Notes: a model not told the origin generated them from the sequence alone. A stretch of DNA of 64,000 nucleotides from Candidatus Ozemibacter sibiricus (GCA_003327425.1 QOQW01000023.1:41911-105910), one strand, 5' to 3'; positions 38,866 through 47,577 are shown, counted from the stretch's first letter. Made by a program: numbers and translations.

Positions 38866-39010
38866 GCGAGCGACCCGCCGGCCCGCCCGGCCACCCCCGC
38901 TGAACCTCTGGCGAGCGGAACAGAAGTCGGACCTTGGGTGGTCGGCCCGCATCGCTGATCTCTTCCAGTCGCCCGCCGTTCCCTCCATCACACGGACCGG
39001 CGTGATCCCC

Positions 39011-40942
39011 TCACTCCTCGCCGGGCAGGCGACCGGGGAAGGCTTCGAACCAGGCTTCCAGAGCGCCATCGCGCGGCGCCCCCAGGCGCACCGCCGTTTT
39101 GTAGTGGGCGACGGCCGTGCTGACGGCGGCCGCCAGAGCGGCCAGCTCTCCCTCGCGGGTGGCGGCCGCTGCGATCGGGGCGGCTGTCGGCGCGGCCCCG
39201 GCACCCGCCGCGGGGGCCACAGGGGCGGGTTCGGCGGCGGGGGCAGGGGCGGGGGCGGGTTCTTCGGGGCCATCTTCCATGCCCATCTCCTGGCGGAAAG
39301 CTCGCCCCGCCTCGATCATCTCGCGATCTTCGTCACTACCCACCAGGGCGTAGACTTCCATCGGCGCCGTCTGCCCCTTGACCACCCGCCGCCCGTGGTA
39401 GTGGCAGGGCAGCTGGCCACCCAGGCGAGCATGCGTGGAAGCGGTGAGAAAGATCATGCCCGGCCGGGCCAGCGATTCCATGCGGGCCGCGACGTTGACG
39501 GCATCGCCGAAGACGTCTTCGCCCTTGGTGAAGACGGTGCCGGTGTTGATGCCGATGCGGATGAGGATCTTCTCGGGACTGGTGCGATTGAAGGCGATCA
39601 ACTTCGCCTGCATGGCGACCCCGCAGCGACAGGCGGCCAGCGGATCATCGAACTTGACCATCAGCGCGTCCCCGATCTTCTTGATCAGCTTGCCGCCGTG
39701 TTCGGCGATGATCGGCAGCAGCATCTTGTCATGGACGGCCAGCAGGGTCATGGTATCGAGCAGTTGTTTCTGCGCCGCTTTGCTCGAATATCCGACGATA
39801 TCGGTGAACATCACGGTCTTTTCCGAGGTGAACCGTTTCAGGATCTGCTCGTCGAGCTTCTTGCCCCCGGCTTCGGCGGCGAAGCGGCGGGCCAGCAGGG
39901 AGTCGAGATTGGCATCGGAGAATTTCTCCAGTTCCATCTTCTGGAGCCGCATCTTGCGGAACATATACTCCTGGCTCGTGATGGCCTTGGCCTGGAAGAG
40001 CATCTCGAGCTTGGCCAGTTCGCGATCGAAATCGCGGTCGAGCAGATCCTCGGTCGACTTGATGGCGCTGATCGCTTTCTCGCGCAGGGTTTTATCGAGT
40101 TCGAACCCATCGGCCGGATAGAGCTGCGGCAGGAGGACGAAATCCTGCATCGTCTCGAGGTCGAGCGACACCGTGCCTGCGATGTGGGTAGAGGAGACCT
40201 TGATGATCTGTTCGAAGGGAATGCCCTGCCAGGCGGCGCGCGACTCCTTGAGGTGATCGCGCAGGAACAGGATCAGTCGCCGATCGGTCAGGATGATCAA
40301 CAGGTAGATGGGCCGATCGAGCATGCCCCACATCGTCTGGAGGGCAGGAGGAAAGCGAGTGCGGTCATGCACATGGTTCAAGTTGACCAGCGTGGTGGCC
40401 GCCGGATGGTCGAAGGAGCGCTGCCCTTCCCGGAAGGGTTGCAGCGCCTCGAGATAGAAGGCGGGCGCCACCCATTCGGGGCGTTCCCCCGCCTCGAGGA
40501 TCTGCTGCACGATCGCGATGGTATCTTCGCGCAGGGCGTTCAAGATGAAGGCGGTCCGCGGAAAGGGGCCATCCCATTCGGAGGTCATCTCGGCCTTCTT
40601 CGAGCGGGTCTGCAGATTTTTGACCAGTTCGAGCACGGGGGTGGTGCCTGACCATTCGGCCAGTTGCGGCCCCCCGCCTTTCATTTCGGGAAACCGCTCC
40701 TCGATCCGTTTCTTCATTTCCTCGGGGGTCAGCCCCTTCAGGTCGAGAACATACGGTTCCTGGGCGAACAGCCCCGTGATCAGCTTGGCGGTGGCGCGCA
40801 CCTGCTGCTCGGCATCGAAGAGAGCATGCAAGGCGAGCAGGTAGTCTTCGCGCTTGCGGGTCGGCGCCTCTTTGATGTGCATCAAGGCCGCGACTCGCTG
40901 CGCAGGGGACAGGGCATCGAAACTGGAGAATTTCATGCTCAT
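39011..40942 (-). CDS. Soluble class III adenylate cyclase with an unusual N-terminal region
   Basis: I start at 40942 (MSMKFSS) because the earlier ATG at 40975 overlaps the apparent -10 box; 643 residues, no membrane helix. Residues 1-250 are helical and unassigned. About 210-275 resembles a membrane-binding PH/GRAM-like beta segment (IYLLIILTDRRLILFLRDH). A long helix (300-350) then leads to the cyclase domain (about 370-550). Catalytic set complete: MFTDIVGY, IKKIGDAL, EDVFGDAVNVAARMES, with Asp at the adenine-contact site. The last 90 residues are a Pro/Ala-rich linker and a short helical domain. It probably makes cAMP in response to a cytoplasmic cue or protein partner. Confidence 0.88.
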   Translation of the reverse strand: MSMKFSSFDALSPAQRVAALMHIKEAPTRKREDYLLALHALFDAEQQVRATAKLITGLFAQEPYVLDLKGLTPEEMKKRIEERFPEMKGGGPQLAEWSGTTPVLELVKNLQTRSKKAEMTSEWDGPFPRTAFILNALREDTIAIVQQILEAGERPEWVAPAFYLEALQPFREGQRSFDHPAATTLVNLNHVHDRTRFPPALQTMWGMLDRPIYLLIILTDRRLILFLRDHLKESRAAWQGIPFEQIIKVSSTHIAGTVSLDLETMQDFVLLPQLYPADGFELDKTLREKAISAIKSTEDLLDRDFDRELAKLEMLFQAKAITSQEYMFRKMRLQKMELEKFSDANLDSLLARRFAAEAGGKKLDEQILKRFTSEKTVMFTDIVGYSSKAAQKQLLDTMTLLAVHDKMLLPIIAEHGGKLIKKIGDALMVKFDDPLAACRCGVAMQAKLIAFNRTSPEKILIRIGINTGTVFTKGEDVFGDAVNVAARMESLARPGMIFLTASTHARLGGQLPCHYHGRRVVKGQTAPMEVYALVGSDEDREMIEAGRAFRQEMGMEDGPEEPAPAPAPAAEPAPVAPAAGAGAAPTAAPIAAAATREGELAALAAAVSTAVAHYKTAVRLGAPRDGALEAWFEAFPGRLPGEE

Positions 40943-40973
40943 GGGCAGCTCCCGAACCTCCTGGGGGTGCTCC

Positions 40974-40979
40974 ATGATA
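40974..40979 (-). promoter_or_regulatory. -10 box of the soluble cyclase gene
   Basis: On the minus strand TATCAT occupies 40979-40974 and shares its last bases with an in-frame ATG at 40975, which excludes that ATG as a start if this box is used. The predicted leader to the ATG at 40942 is about 25 nt. No convincing -35 box is seen. Confidence 0.35.
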
Positions 40980-41112
40980 GCATACCGTCTGGTCAGGACT
41001 TGCGCGGTTCCCGTTCAGCGACCGGCCTGGTCTTCAACAAGTGGGCGCTTTCGATGCGGGCGCGGCTGCCGATCGGAAGAACAGAAAATCGTCACAAAAT
41101 CCTGCCCTTTGG

Positions 41113-41118
41113 TATCAT
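41113..41118 (+). promoter_or_regulatory. -10 box just before the large solenoid gene
   Basis: TATCAT in the context GGTATCAT ends 9 nt before the ATG at 41128, so the transcript would have almost no leader. A GTCACA -35-like hexamer (41091-41096) stands 16 nt upstream. Confidence 0.4.
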
Positions 41119-41127
41119 TATCTCAGG

Positions 41128-44100
41128 ATGAACACTGCCCGTTCTCGCCTCGCCACGCCCCTGGGCGCAGGATTCGGCCGACTGGCGGGTCTCGGCCTGC
41201 TCCTGGGGTTGATGGCAAGCCTTCTGTTGCCGGTGTTCCCAGGTAGTGAGCTGGGATGGTCGGCCCAGGCCCAACCCCGTTCTTCCCCTCGTCCTGGTTC
41301 GGCCCCGGCCACTGCAACGGCCCCTGTCGCGGCTCCTGTCGCGGCTCCTGCGGTGGTTTCCCCGCCCAGCGCGGCGCCCGCCACCAGCGCGATGCCCCTC
41401 CCTGCCTCGGGGATCGCCACGGATACCGCCGCCGAACTCCAGATCCAGGACCTGCTGAACGCCGGCCGCCTGGAAGAGGCGGTGGCCGCCGTCGATCGCT
41501 GGCTGGCAGCCTTGCCCGATCCCGAACCGGTCAAACCTCGCCTGGCCGCCGCCTTGCATCAGGCGGCCACCGCCCGCCTGGCCAGCGCCCCCGCGACCGA
41601 CTGGCCGCCGGCCGAGGCCGGGCCGGTGGAAGCCGCCGCCCGCAAGGCCCGCGACCTGGCGCCCGACCAGCTGGCCTGTTGGCAGACCTTGCTCGACTGC
41701 GTGGCCCGCCAGCCTGGCACCGAGGCCACCCTCACCTTCGAAGGCCAGGACCTGCTCGACCGCCATGGAGCCGCCTTGCGGCGCCAGCCTCCGGCCGATT
41801 TCATCCCCCTCCTGCAACGCCTGAACCAGATCTTCGATCGGCGCGGGTTCCCCCTCCATCGCCTCGAGGTCATCCAGATCCTGGCCCGCCATCCTGCAAC
41901 CGCCAGCGAGGCCGCCCGCTTGCTTCCCCTGGCCCGCGAGACGGTCAAACTGCGCGTCCCCGAACTCCTCGAGCGGATCGAGGCGGCCATGGTGCTGAAC
42001 GAGTTGAACCAGGCCCAGAGCCTGCTCGACCGCCTGAAAGCGGCGCATCCCGACCTGCCGCAACTGGCCCGCCTGACCACCCGTCTCGAGACCATCCGCA
42101 AGGTGCAAGACCTCTTGGGGCAGACCTACGCGGCCCTCCAACGCAAGGATACCCTGCTCGCCAAGCGGCTCTGCCAGCAGGTGCTCGAACTCGATCCCCA
42201 CAATTTCAATGCCCGAGCCTACCTCGACCAGATCGCCGCCACCGCCAGCCCGACCACGGGGCCACGGGCCGCCGACCCCCACGCCGCCCGCAAGCGCGAA
42301 CTCGCCCAGCGTCTGGCGCGCGCTGAAGGCGAGGAAGACCTCGCCGAGATCCGGACCGTTCTCAAGGAAATGATCCTGATGGGGTGGGCCCATCCTCCCC
42401 ACTTCCGGCGCCTGGCCGAGGTCGAGAAAGAGCTGGCCACCGCCCGTCTGTTCGCCAGCGAACGATTCGAAGAAGCCCAGCGCCTGCTGCTCCAGGAAGA
42501 CTGGCCCGGGCTGCGCCGCTTCCTCAACCGCAACCCCGCCCTCGGCAACAACCTCGATCGCATCGCCGCCATCTGGGACATGCGCCTGGCCGCCGCCTAT
42601 TTCACCGGCGCCCGGGACGACGATGAGCTGCTGGCCGACGCCGCCCGCATCGCCGCCAAGAACCCCAGATCGTTCTGGAGCCCCTACGTGCGCATGATGA
42701 TCGCCCTGCGCCGCAACGAAATGGCCGAAGCCGAGAAACACCTCGAGGCGGCGCGGGCGATCGCAGCCGAGCACAAATACCTGATCTGGCCTGGCCGCCT
42801 GCTCTGGATCTGGCGCCACGGCTGGAAGTTCATGCCGTTCCTTCTGCTCGCCTTCTTCTATGTCGCCGGCAAAGGCATGTTCTGGTTCTTCCAGTGGTGG
42901 GAAATCAACTACTGGTCGCGCACCGCCTTCCTCGGCCGCTACCTGCCCCGCCTGGCCCTGGCCTCGCTCGAACGACGCTTCGGTACGGTCAAAGAAGAAT
43001 GGGCCCGTCAGAGGATGTTCGAACTGCTCGCCGAGTTCGCCTTCGCGTGCGGCCTGAAGGACAAAGGGGTCCGCTACGCCGAGCTGCTCCTCGAACTCAA
43101 GAACCAGCACCCGCTGGCCATGCAACTGCTGGCCCGTCACTACCTGGCCAGCCCTCTGAAGATTCAGCAGATCGAGTTCTTTCTCCGGTACCTCAAACTG
43201 TTCCCCGATGACAAGGAGGCCATCCAGAAACTCGGCCGCTTCCTCCTCGCCGGCAAGCAGCTCAAGCCCGACCACCTCGAGCTGGCGCGCCGCTATATGG
43301 CCCTCTTCCCCGAAGACCAGGACATGGTGGTGGCCGTCGGCCAGCTCCTGCAGGAAACCGACCCGCTGTCGATGACGGCCGAGATGGTCGATCTGCTCGA
43401 AAAGGCCTGGCGCATCTCGAGCGAAGATGCCCTGTGGTGGGCGACCTGGCGGGCGCAGGTGGTGAAGGGGTGGTTCGAACGAGCGACGGCCGTTCTGACC
43501 GAAGCCTTGCAAGCCGGGCGCCCCATTCCGGTGGCGCAGCTCCCCACCGTGCTCGAAAGCCAGCTCGATCCCGCCATCCGAACCCTGCATCGCGACCTCT
43601 CCGGCTTCGACAAAACCAAACAGGGGGAAGCCCAGGCCCGTCTGATGCAGCTGAAATTCGTCACCCCCCGCCAGGCCGATCTGCTGCTGCCCTACCTCGA
43701 TGGGCTCATCGGCGACAGCGATCCGGGCATTCGCTACACCGCCCAGAAGGCCCGCGACCACCTGCGCAAGGCCTGCGAGAACAGTGCCGCGTTCACGGCC
43801 AGCCTGCTGGCGATGGGCGGCATGCCTTCTTCCCAAACTCCGGCCGCGAATGCGGCTGGCGAGTCGCCGACCGCCGAAGGCGACGGCGGCCCGACCGGGG
43901 AACCAGCGGCCCCGCCGGCGGCGGACTCTCTCGCGGCCGTCGTCCCCGCGACGGGCGAGGCAGAACCGGCCACGGCCGCCGCCCCGGCCGATCCCCTGGC
44001 CCTACCCCCTGAGCTCGCTCAGGAAGGCATTTCCGGCCAAGAACCCCAGCCTGGCTTTCCTCCCCCGCCGCCTTCGCTGGACGAGCTGACCGCGCCGCCC

Positions 44101-44781
44101 GCCGAGGACAACCGGCCTCTCTCAGAGCCCGGCCTCACCGATCAGAGTGCAGCAGACTATTCGGCCCAGACCGATCAAGCTGATGAGGACGGCCTGCAAC
44201 TCACGGGAGGAATCCGCTCTGACGCATCGGGCGACCCCATCGACGGTCCTGAGCCATCTTTGACCGCTCCTCCGCCGTTCGCCCTCAGCGCCGGGCAGGC
44301 CGCGGGAGCCAGCGGCCCCGACGGGTCAGACGACGACGCCGTCCTGCCCCTGACCGGCGGTGTCGAGGCGCCCGCCACCCGCGAAGCCCTGTCCACCCCT
44401 CCGCCCTCCGAACCGGCATGGTCGGACCGCGTCCTCGCCTGGCCCGGCTCCGAAAGGACCTTCGAGATGCCGTCCGGTACCGAGAACGGGTCGCCCCTTC
44501 CCGCTACCGTCGTGGGACCCGCCAGCGCCACCCCATCCCAGCCGCCCTTCCCTTCCCAACGGAACCTTCCGATCAGCCCGGTCCCGACTCGCCGTCTCTT
44601 TGCCGATCTCGACGCCATCGCGCCGCCTCCCCCTCCTGCCCTGCCCAGCCCGGTGGCCCGACCTCTGTTCGATGATCTCCCCGGCCCTGCCATCGACCGG
44701 CCCTCGGCCCCCCCCCTTCAGTCTGCCAGAACAGGCCCAGGAACAAGATCAGGGTCAGCTCCTTCCCCCGCCGCCGCCTGA
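41128..44781 (+). CDS. Large alpha-solenoid (TPR-like) membrane protein with a disordered C-terminus
   Basis: 1217 residues from the ATG at 41128. A signal peptide (GLGLLLGLMASLLLPVF) and Ala/Pro-rich segment precede a helical solenoid (about 110-550) made of Leu/Ala/Arg-rich helix pairs. One membrane helix follows at about 569-590 (FMPFLLLAFFYVAGKGMFWF), then further TPR-like pairs (600-900). About 920-1217 is Pro/Ala/Ser/Asp-rich and repetitive. Coding signal moves to another frame at a run of nine C (44708-44716): with one C fewer the protein would continue into the HEAT-repeat frame and be 1435 residues. The annotated C-terminus after residue about 1195 may therefore be an artefact. Function unknown. 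Confidence 0.75.
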   Translation: MNTARSRLATPLGAGFGRLAGLGLLLGLMASLLLPVFPGSELGWSAQAQPRSSPRPGSAPATATAPVAAPVAAPAVVSPPSAAPATSAMPLPASGIATDTAAELQIQDLLNAGRLEEAVAAVDRWLAALPDPEPVKPRLAAALHQAATARLASAPATDWPPAEAGPVEAAARKARDLAPDQLACWQTLLDCVARQPGTEATLTFEGQDLLDRHGAALRRQPPADFIPLLQRLNQIFDRRGFPLHRLEVIQILARHPATASEAARLLPLARETVKLRVPELLERIEAAMVLNELNQAQSLLDRLKAAHPDLPQLARLTTRLETIRKVQDLLGQTYAALQRKDTLLAKRLCQQVLELDPHNFNARAYLDQIAATASPTTGPRAADPHAARKRELAQRLARAEGEEDLAEIRTVLKEMILMGWAHPPHFRRLAEVEKELATARLFASERFEEAQRLLLQEDWPGLRRFLNRNPALGNNLDRIAAIWDMRLAAAYFTGARDDDELLADAARIAAKNPRSFWSPYVRMMIALRRNEMAEAEKHLEAARAIAAEHKYLIWPGRLLWIWRHGWKFMPFLLLAFFYVAGKGMFWFFQWWEINYWSRTAFLGRYLPRLALASLERRFGTVKEEWARQRMFELLAEFAFACGLKDKGVRYAELLLELKNQHPLAMQLLARHYLASPLKIQQIEFFLRYLKLFPDDKEAIQKLGRFLLAGKQLKPDHLELARRYMALFPEDQDMVVAVGQLLQETDPLSMTAEMVDLLEKAWRISSEDALWWATWRAQVVKGWFERATAVLTEALQAGRPIPVAQLPTVLESQLDPAIRTLHRDLSGFDKTKQGEAQARLMQLKFVTPRQADLLLPYLDGLIGDSDPGIRYTAQKARDHLRKACENSAAFTASLLAMGGMPSSQTPAANAAGESPTAEGDGGPTGEPAAPPAADSLAAVVPATGEAEPATAAAPADPLALPPELAQEGISGQEPQPGFPPPPPSLDELTAPPAEDNRPLSEPGLTDQSAADYSAQTDQADEDGLQLTGGIRSDASGDPIDGPEPSLTAPPPFALSAGQAAGASGPDGSDDDAVLPLTGGVEAPATREALSTPPPSEPAWSDRVLAWPGSERTFEMPSGTENGSPLPATVVGPASATPSQPPFPSQRNLPISPVPTRRLFADLDAIAPPPPPALPSPVARPLFDDLPGPAIDRPSAPPLQSARTGPGTRSGSAPSPAAA

Positions 44782-45436
44782 TCGCCAGGCCGCCATCGCG
44801 GCCCTGCCCGATGATCCCGAACCCCAAGACCTGCTCACCCTCATCGACACCAGCTCCCCTGCCGACCTCCCCGCCTGGGAGACCTTCCTCCGACGCCCCC
44901 CCAGCCCGCGCTGCCTGGAGATCGCGGTCAAGGCGCTCGGGCGGCTGCACTCTCCCGAGGTGACCCCGGTGCTGCGGCCCTTCCTTCAGCACCCCCACCC
45001 CCGGGTGCGGGCCAACACCATCGAGGGTCTGCAGGAGAACGGCGACCCCAGCGCCATTCCCTTCCTGATTCCCTTCCTGAAGGACGAAGACAACCGCATC
45101 CGGGCCAACGCCATCACCGCGCTGTCCCGATTCGAGGTCGAAGCCATCCTGGACGAAGTCAAAAAGATGGTCGAAGACGACCGACCCCGCATGCGCGATT
45201 CCGCCACCTGGGTCTTGAAAGGGCTGCGTGGGAACGAGGCCGCCATCATCCTCCAGAACCTCCTCGCCGACCCCGAACCCACCGTGCGGCAGAACGCCAT
45301 CCGCGCGCTGGCCCAGCAGGGCGACCCCTCCAATGTCCAGGCCTTGCAGGCCTTCCTGGCCGCCTCGCCCGATCCCGCCGATGCGGCTCTGGCCCGCAAA
45401 GCCCTCCAGTACATCCAGACCGTCCGCCAACCCTAG
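44672..45436 (+). CDS. HEAT-repeat protein or C-terminal part of the upstream solenoid protein
   Basis: The frame codes from the ATG at 44672 for 254 residues, but the sequence that looks genuinely coded starts after the C9 tract (about 44717). It has a Gln/Pro-rich linker and then five or six HEAT-like repeats (for example ALGRLHSPEVTPVLRPFLQ, RVRANTIEGLQENGD, RIRANAITALSRFE, TVRQNAIRALAQQGD). No ribosome site stands before 44672, and it lies 110 nt inside the upstream gene. I favour a single long gene interrupted by slippage, a phase-variable state or a sequencing error at the C tract over an independent gene. The repeats probably bind protein partners. Confidence 0.6.
   Translation: MISPALPSTGPRPPPFSLPEQAQEQDQGQLLPPPPPDRQAAIAALPDDPEPQDLLTLIDTSSPADLPAWETFLRRPPSPRCLEIAVKALGRLHSPEVTPVLRPFLQHPHPRVRANTIEGLQENGDPSAIPFLIPFLKDEDNRIRANAITALSRFEVEAILDEVKKMVEDDRPRMRDSATWVLKGLRGNEAAIILQNLLADPEPTVRQNAIRALAQQGDPSNVQALQAFLAASPDPADAALARKALQYIQTVRQP
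44708..44716 (+). repeat. Nine-C homopolymer at a frame change
   Basis: The nine C bases lie where coding character moves from the frame of the large solenoid gene to the frame of the HEAT repeats. Removing one C fuses the two frames. Long homopolymers are slippage-prone both biologically and in sequencing. Confidence 0.6.
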
Positions 45437-45630
45437 ACCGGCCGGGCGCCCGGCGGCCTCCCCCTGGCTGCCGCGGCTTCCCCCGACGATGGTCGAGCCA
45501 GGGCCTGTGGTGGGCGACAGGCCCCGACCTCGGCCACCCCGACCAACGCACGCAACGCCGCCTGCTCCAGACCTCGGAGCACGCCTGCGGCTGCCTGCGC
45601 CCACCGGTTCCCTTCGGTCGGCCACCGCGG

Positions 45631-45636
45631 TATAAT
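45631..45636 (+). promoter_or_regulatory. TATAAT box of the DUF4258 gene
   Basis: A perfect TATAAT overlaps the ATG at 45635. Transcription would then begin near 45643, inside or just before GGAGGG (45642-45647), and favour the GTG start at 45656. The -35 region (TTCCCT near 45608) is weak. Confidence 0.45.
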
Positions 45637-45655
45637 GGAGCGGAGGGAAGCAGCG

Positions 45656-45931
45656 GTGGGGCGCAAGAGCATCGCCAGGAAGATCGCCGCCGGAGACTAC
45701 CAGGTCACCCGTCACGCCTACGACCAGATGGTGGCCCGCGACATCTACATCCGGCAGGTCCATGATGCCATTGTGAATGGCCGGGTCGTCCAACGCTGGG
45801 ACGAGCGCGACGGCCCCAAGCTGGCCATCGTCGGGCCCCGTTTCAACGGCGATTTCCTGAAGGTGGTGGTGAAAGATCTGCCGACCCCGAAGGTCATCAC
45901 CGTCTGCTATCCCTACGAAGAACTCGACTGA
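45656..45931 (+). CDS. DUF4258-domain small protein
   Basis: The gene codes 91 residues from a GTG at 45656 with GGAGGG upstream; an ATG at 45635 in the same frame is possible but sits inside a TATAAT box. The sequence has DUF4258 features: QVTRHAYDQMVARDI at the start and RWDERDGPKLAIVG then KVVVKDLPTPKVITVCYP. DUF4258 proteins resemble RelE/BrnT-type toxin folds and often occur in toxin-antitoxin pairs. No antitoxin-like gene is next to it here. It is isolated between the HEAT-repeat frame and a convergent membrane-protein gene. Confidence 0.75.
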   Translation: MGRKSIARKIAAGDYQVTRHAYDQMVARDIYIRQVHDAIVNGRVVQRWDERDGPKLAIVGPRFNGDFLKVVVKDLPTPKVITVCYPYEELD

Positions 45932-45966
45932 ACCAAAGAGCCTCGAGTCCGTGAGGGAGCGACCCC

Positions 45967-46033
45967 GCGCCCGTCGGCCCGCGTGGGTGGCCGCGACACG
46001 GCAGAGGGGGCGAGGTCGCGCCCGTCGGCCCGC
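45967..46033. repeat. Pair of 16-bp direct repeats in an intergenic gap
   Basis: GCGCCCGTCGGCCCGC occurs at 45967-45982 and again at 46018-46033, each followed by a short G/C-rich tail. They lie between convergent genes, with no gene between. They may be a remnant of a duplication or part of termination structure; no function is shown. Confidence 0.6.
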
Positions 46034-46036
46034 CCC

Positions 46037-47359
46037 CTAGCGATTGACCAGCATCTGCACCAACGTCTCGAGGAACACTTCTTTCAAGAACACCACGAAG
46101 CTGGGGATGGCCACGAGCAGGATCGTCCCGATCTTGCCCCCCAGCGCGAAGGGCCATTCGGGCATCTTCTCGACGCTCTCGACGATGGCCAGGCACCGGG
46201 CATACTCTGCCAGATCCTGGGGGGTGGCTTGCGGCCCCAGGGCGGCCTCGGCCGTCTCGAGCAGCTGACGCGCCTTCTGCACCAGGCCTTCCTTGCGCCG
46301 CACCAGGATCTGATGGACCTCCCATTGCGGCAGGATGAAGTAGAAGACAGGCGCGATGGAGACCGAGCCGTAGAGCGCGATGAAGATCGCCACCTCGCTG
46401 AACAGCGGATCGTTCCAGGCGGCCAGGATCTGCTGGGCCAGGCTGAGCCCCGGTTTCCAGCGGATCAGCTGGTAGCCCAGCCACATCTTGCCGGCATAGG
46501 TGTAGATGAGATACAGATCGTAGACCGTCAGCGCGCAGGCCGCGAAATGGAAGGAGGCGATGACGGCCACCTTCAGATAGAACCGGCTGAGGATCCGCAT
46601 CTCGGGATGCCCGAGCCGCCCCTCGGCCACCTCATGCCCGAGCACCCGGGCGATCTCGGTGTAACGGGCGCACAAGGCCGTGGTATTGAGGATCAGGAAG
46701 AAGCCCACGAACAGCCAGGCGCAGAACAGCAGGTCGATCCGCCACAGGATGAACGGATTGAAATCGGCCCCGGCCGCATAGCGGCTGCCGATGGCGATCG
46801 CCGCCAGCGCCAAGGGAACCTTGACCAGGATGGTCCGGTGGTGCAGGCGGTCGCGGAGATCGGCCAGCAACGGCCCCACCGCCGGATTCGCCGTCCGCAG
46901 GTCGATCTCGAGCTTCCGGAACAGCCGGGCCAGCAGCAGCGCCCACAGCCCCGCCCCGGTAAAGGCCCCGAGAATCGTGATCTCGTTGTCCCAGAAGATG
47001 ACGTGCTCGAACCCCCAGAATTGTCGCAACCCGACCAGCAGCATCCACAGCGCAGGCATCGCCAGCAGGCTGCAGGCCAGGGCGGGCCGCCACCTCCGGA
47101 ACAACCAGGAGTAGGGCTCGATCAGGAATCCGCCGGCGCCTGCCGCCGCGGTGCGGGAAGACGGGGGCCCGCCCCCCGCCGGGCCAAGGCCTGCGGCGGG
47201 GGCCGGATCCGGGCCAGTCACCAGCGCCGATTCAGGACCAGCCGATGGCGCCGCGCCAGGCACCGCCCCCCGGGACATGGAGCGGTCGACCGGAAGATGG
47301 CCAGCAGGCCCGGCCGCATCGCCGTCGGGATGAGCACGCGGCGAATCGATTCTCACCAT
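46037..47359 (-). CDS. Polytopic inner-membrane protein of unknown function
   Basis: The 440 residues begin with a Pro/Ala/Gly-rich cytoplasmic tail (1-85), then about seven or eight hydrophobic helices (for example LACSLLAMPALWMLLVGL, IDLLFCAWLFVGFFLILNTT and KIGTILLVAIPSFVVFLKE). Polar residues and no known motif stand between. There is no signal peptide. It does not resemble a known transporter family on sight. A -10 box (47371-47366) sits six bases before the start, so the transcript would be leaderless. It is divergent from the secreted protein gene at 47604. Confidence 0.72.
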   Translation of the reverse strand: MVRIDSPRAHPDGDAAGPAGHLPVDRSMSRGAVPGAAPSAGPESALVTGPDPAPAAGLGPAGGGPPSSRTAAAGAGGFLIEPYSWLFRRWRPALACSLLAMPALWMLLVGLRQFWGFEHVIFWDNEITILGAFTGAGLWALLLARLFRKLEIDLRTANPAVGPLLADLRDRLHHRTILVKVPLALAAIAIGSRYAAGADFNPFILWRIDLLFCAWLFVGFFLILNTTALCARYTEIARVLGHEVAEGRLGHPEMRILSRFYLKVAVIASFHFAACALTVYDLYLIYTYAGKMWLGYQLIRWKPGLSLAQQILAAWNDPLFSEVAIFIALYGSVSIAPVFYFILPQWEVHQILVRRKEGLVQKARQLLETAEAALGPQATPQDLAEYARCLAIVESVEKMPEWPFALGGKIGTILLVAIPSFVVFLKEVFLETLVQMLVNR

Positions 47360-47365
47360 CGGCTG

Positions 47366-47371
47366 ATTCTA
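47366..47371 (-). promoter_or_regulatory. -10 box of the membrane-protein gene
   Basis: On the minus strand TAGAAT (47371-47366) within GGTAGAAT ends six nt before the ATG at 47359. A transcript from it would be leaderless. No clear -35 box is seen. Confidence 0.4.
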
Positions 47372-47571
47372 CCATTCTTCCCCCTCGCCGGGGCAAGACC
47401 AGGCAAGGCCCGCCCCATGGTCTGCCGCCCCACCTCAGGTGACCAACCGTGGGACGCCCCTCGGCAACGAACCTCCCGGCCCTGAGCGGACGGCCTGGGC
47501 TCGCCCATCCGCTCGTGAACCCTTCGTGAGCAACGCCGGGCAAATGCGAAGACGGTCAGACGAAATCGGGG

Positions 47572-47577
47572 TATCAT
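47572..47577 (+). promoter_or_regulatory. -10 box of the secreted-protein gene
   Basis: TATCAT in the context GGTATCAT precedes a perfect AAGGAGGTGA ribosome site (near 47587) and the ATG at 47604. The -35 region is weak. Confidence 0.35.

Noticed and set aside
40943..40975. Earlier ATG at 40975 as the start of the soluble cyclase
   Set aside because: It overlaps a TATCAT -10 box and would put the start codon ahead of transcription; the ATG at 40942 has a G-rich ribosome site.
41092..43836. Long minus-strand frame opposite the large solenoid gene
   Set aside because: Low-complexity Gly/Gln/Glu composition and no domain; the plus strand has a signal peptide, membrane helix and helical repeats.
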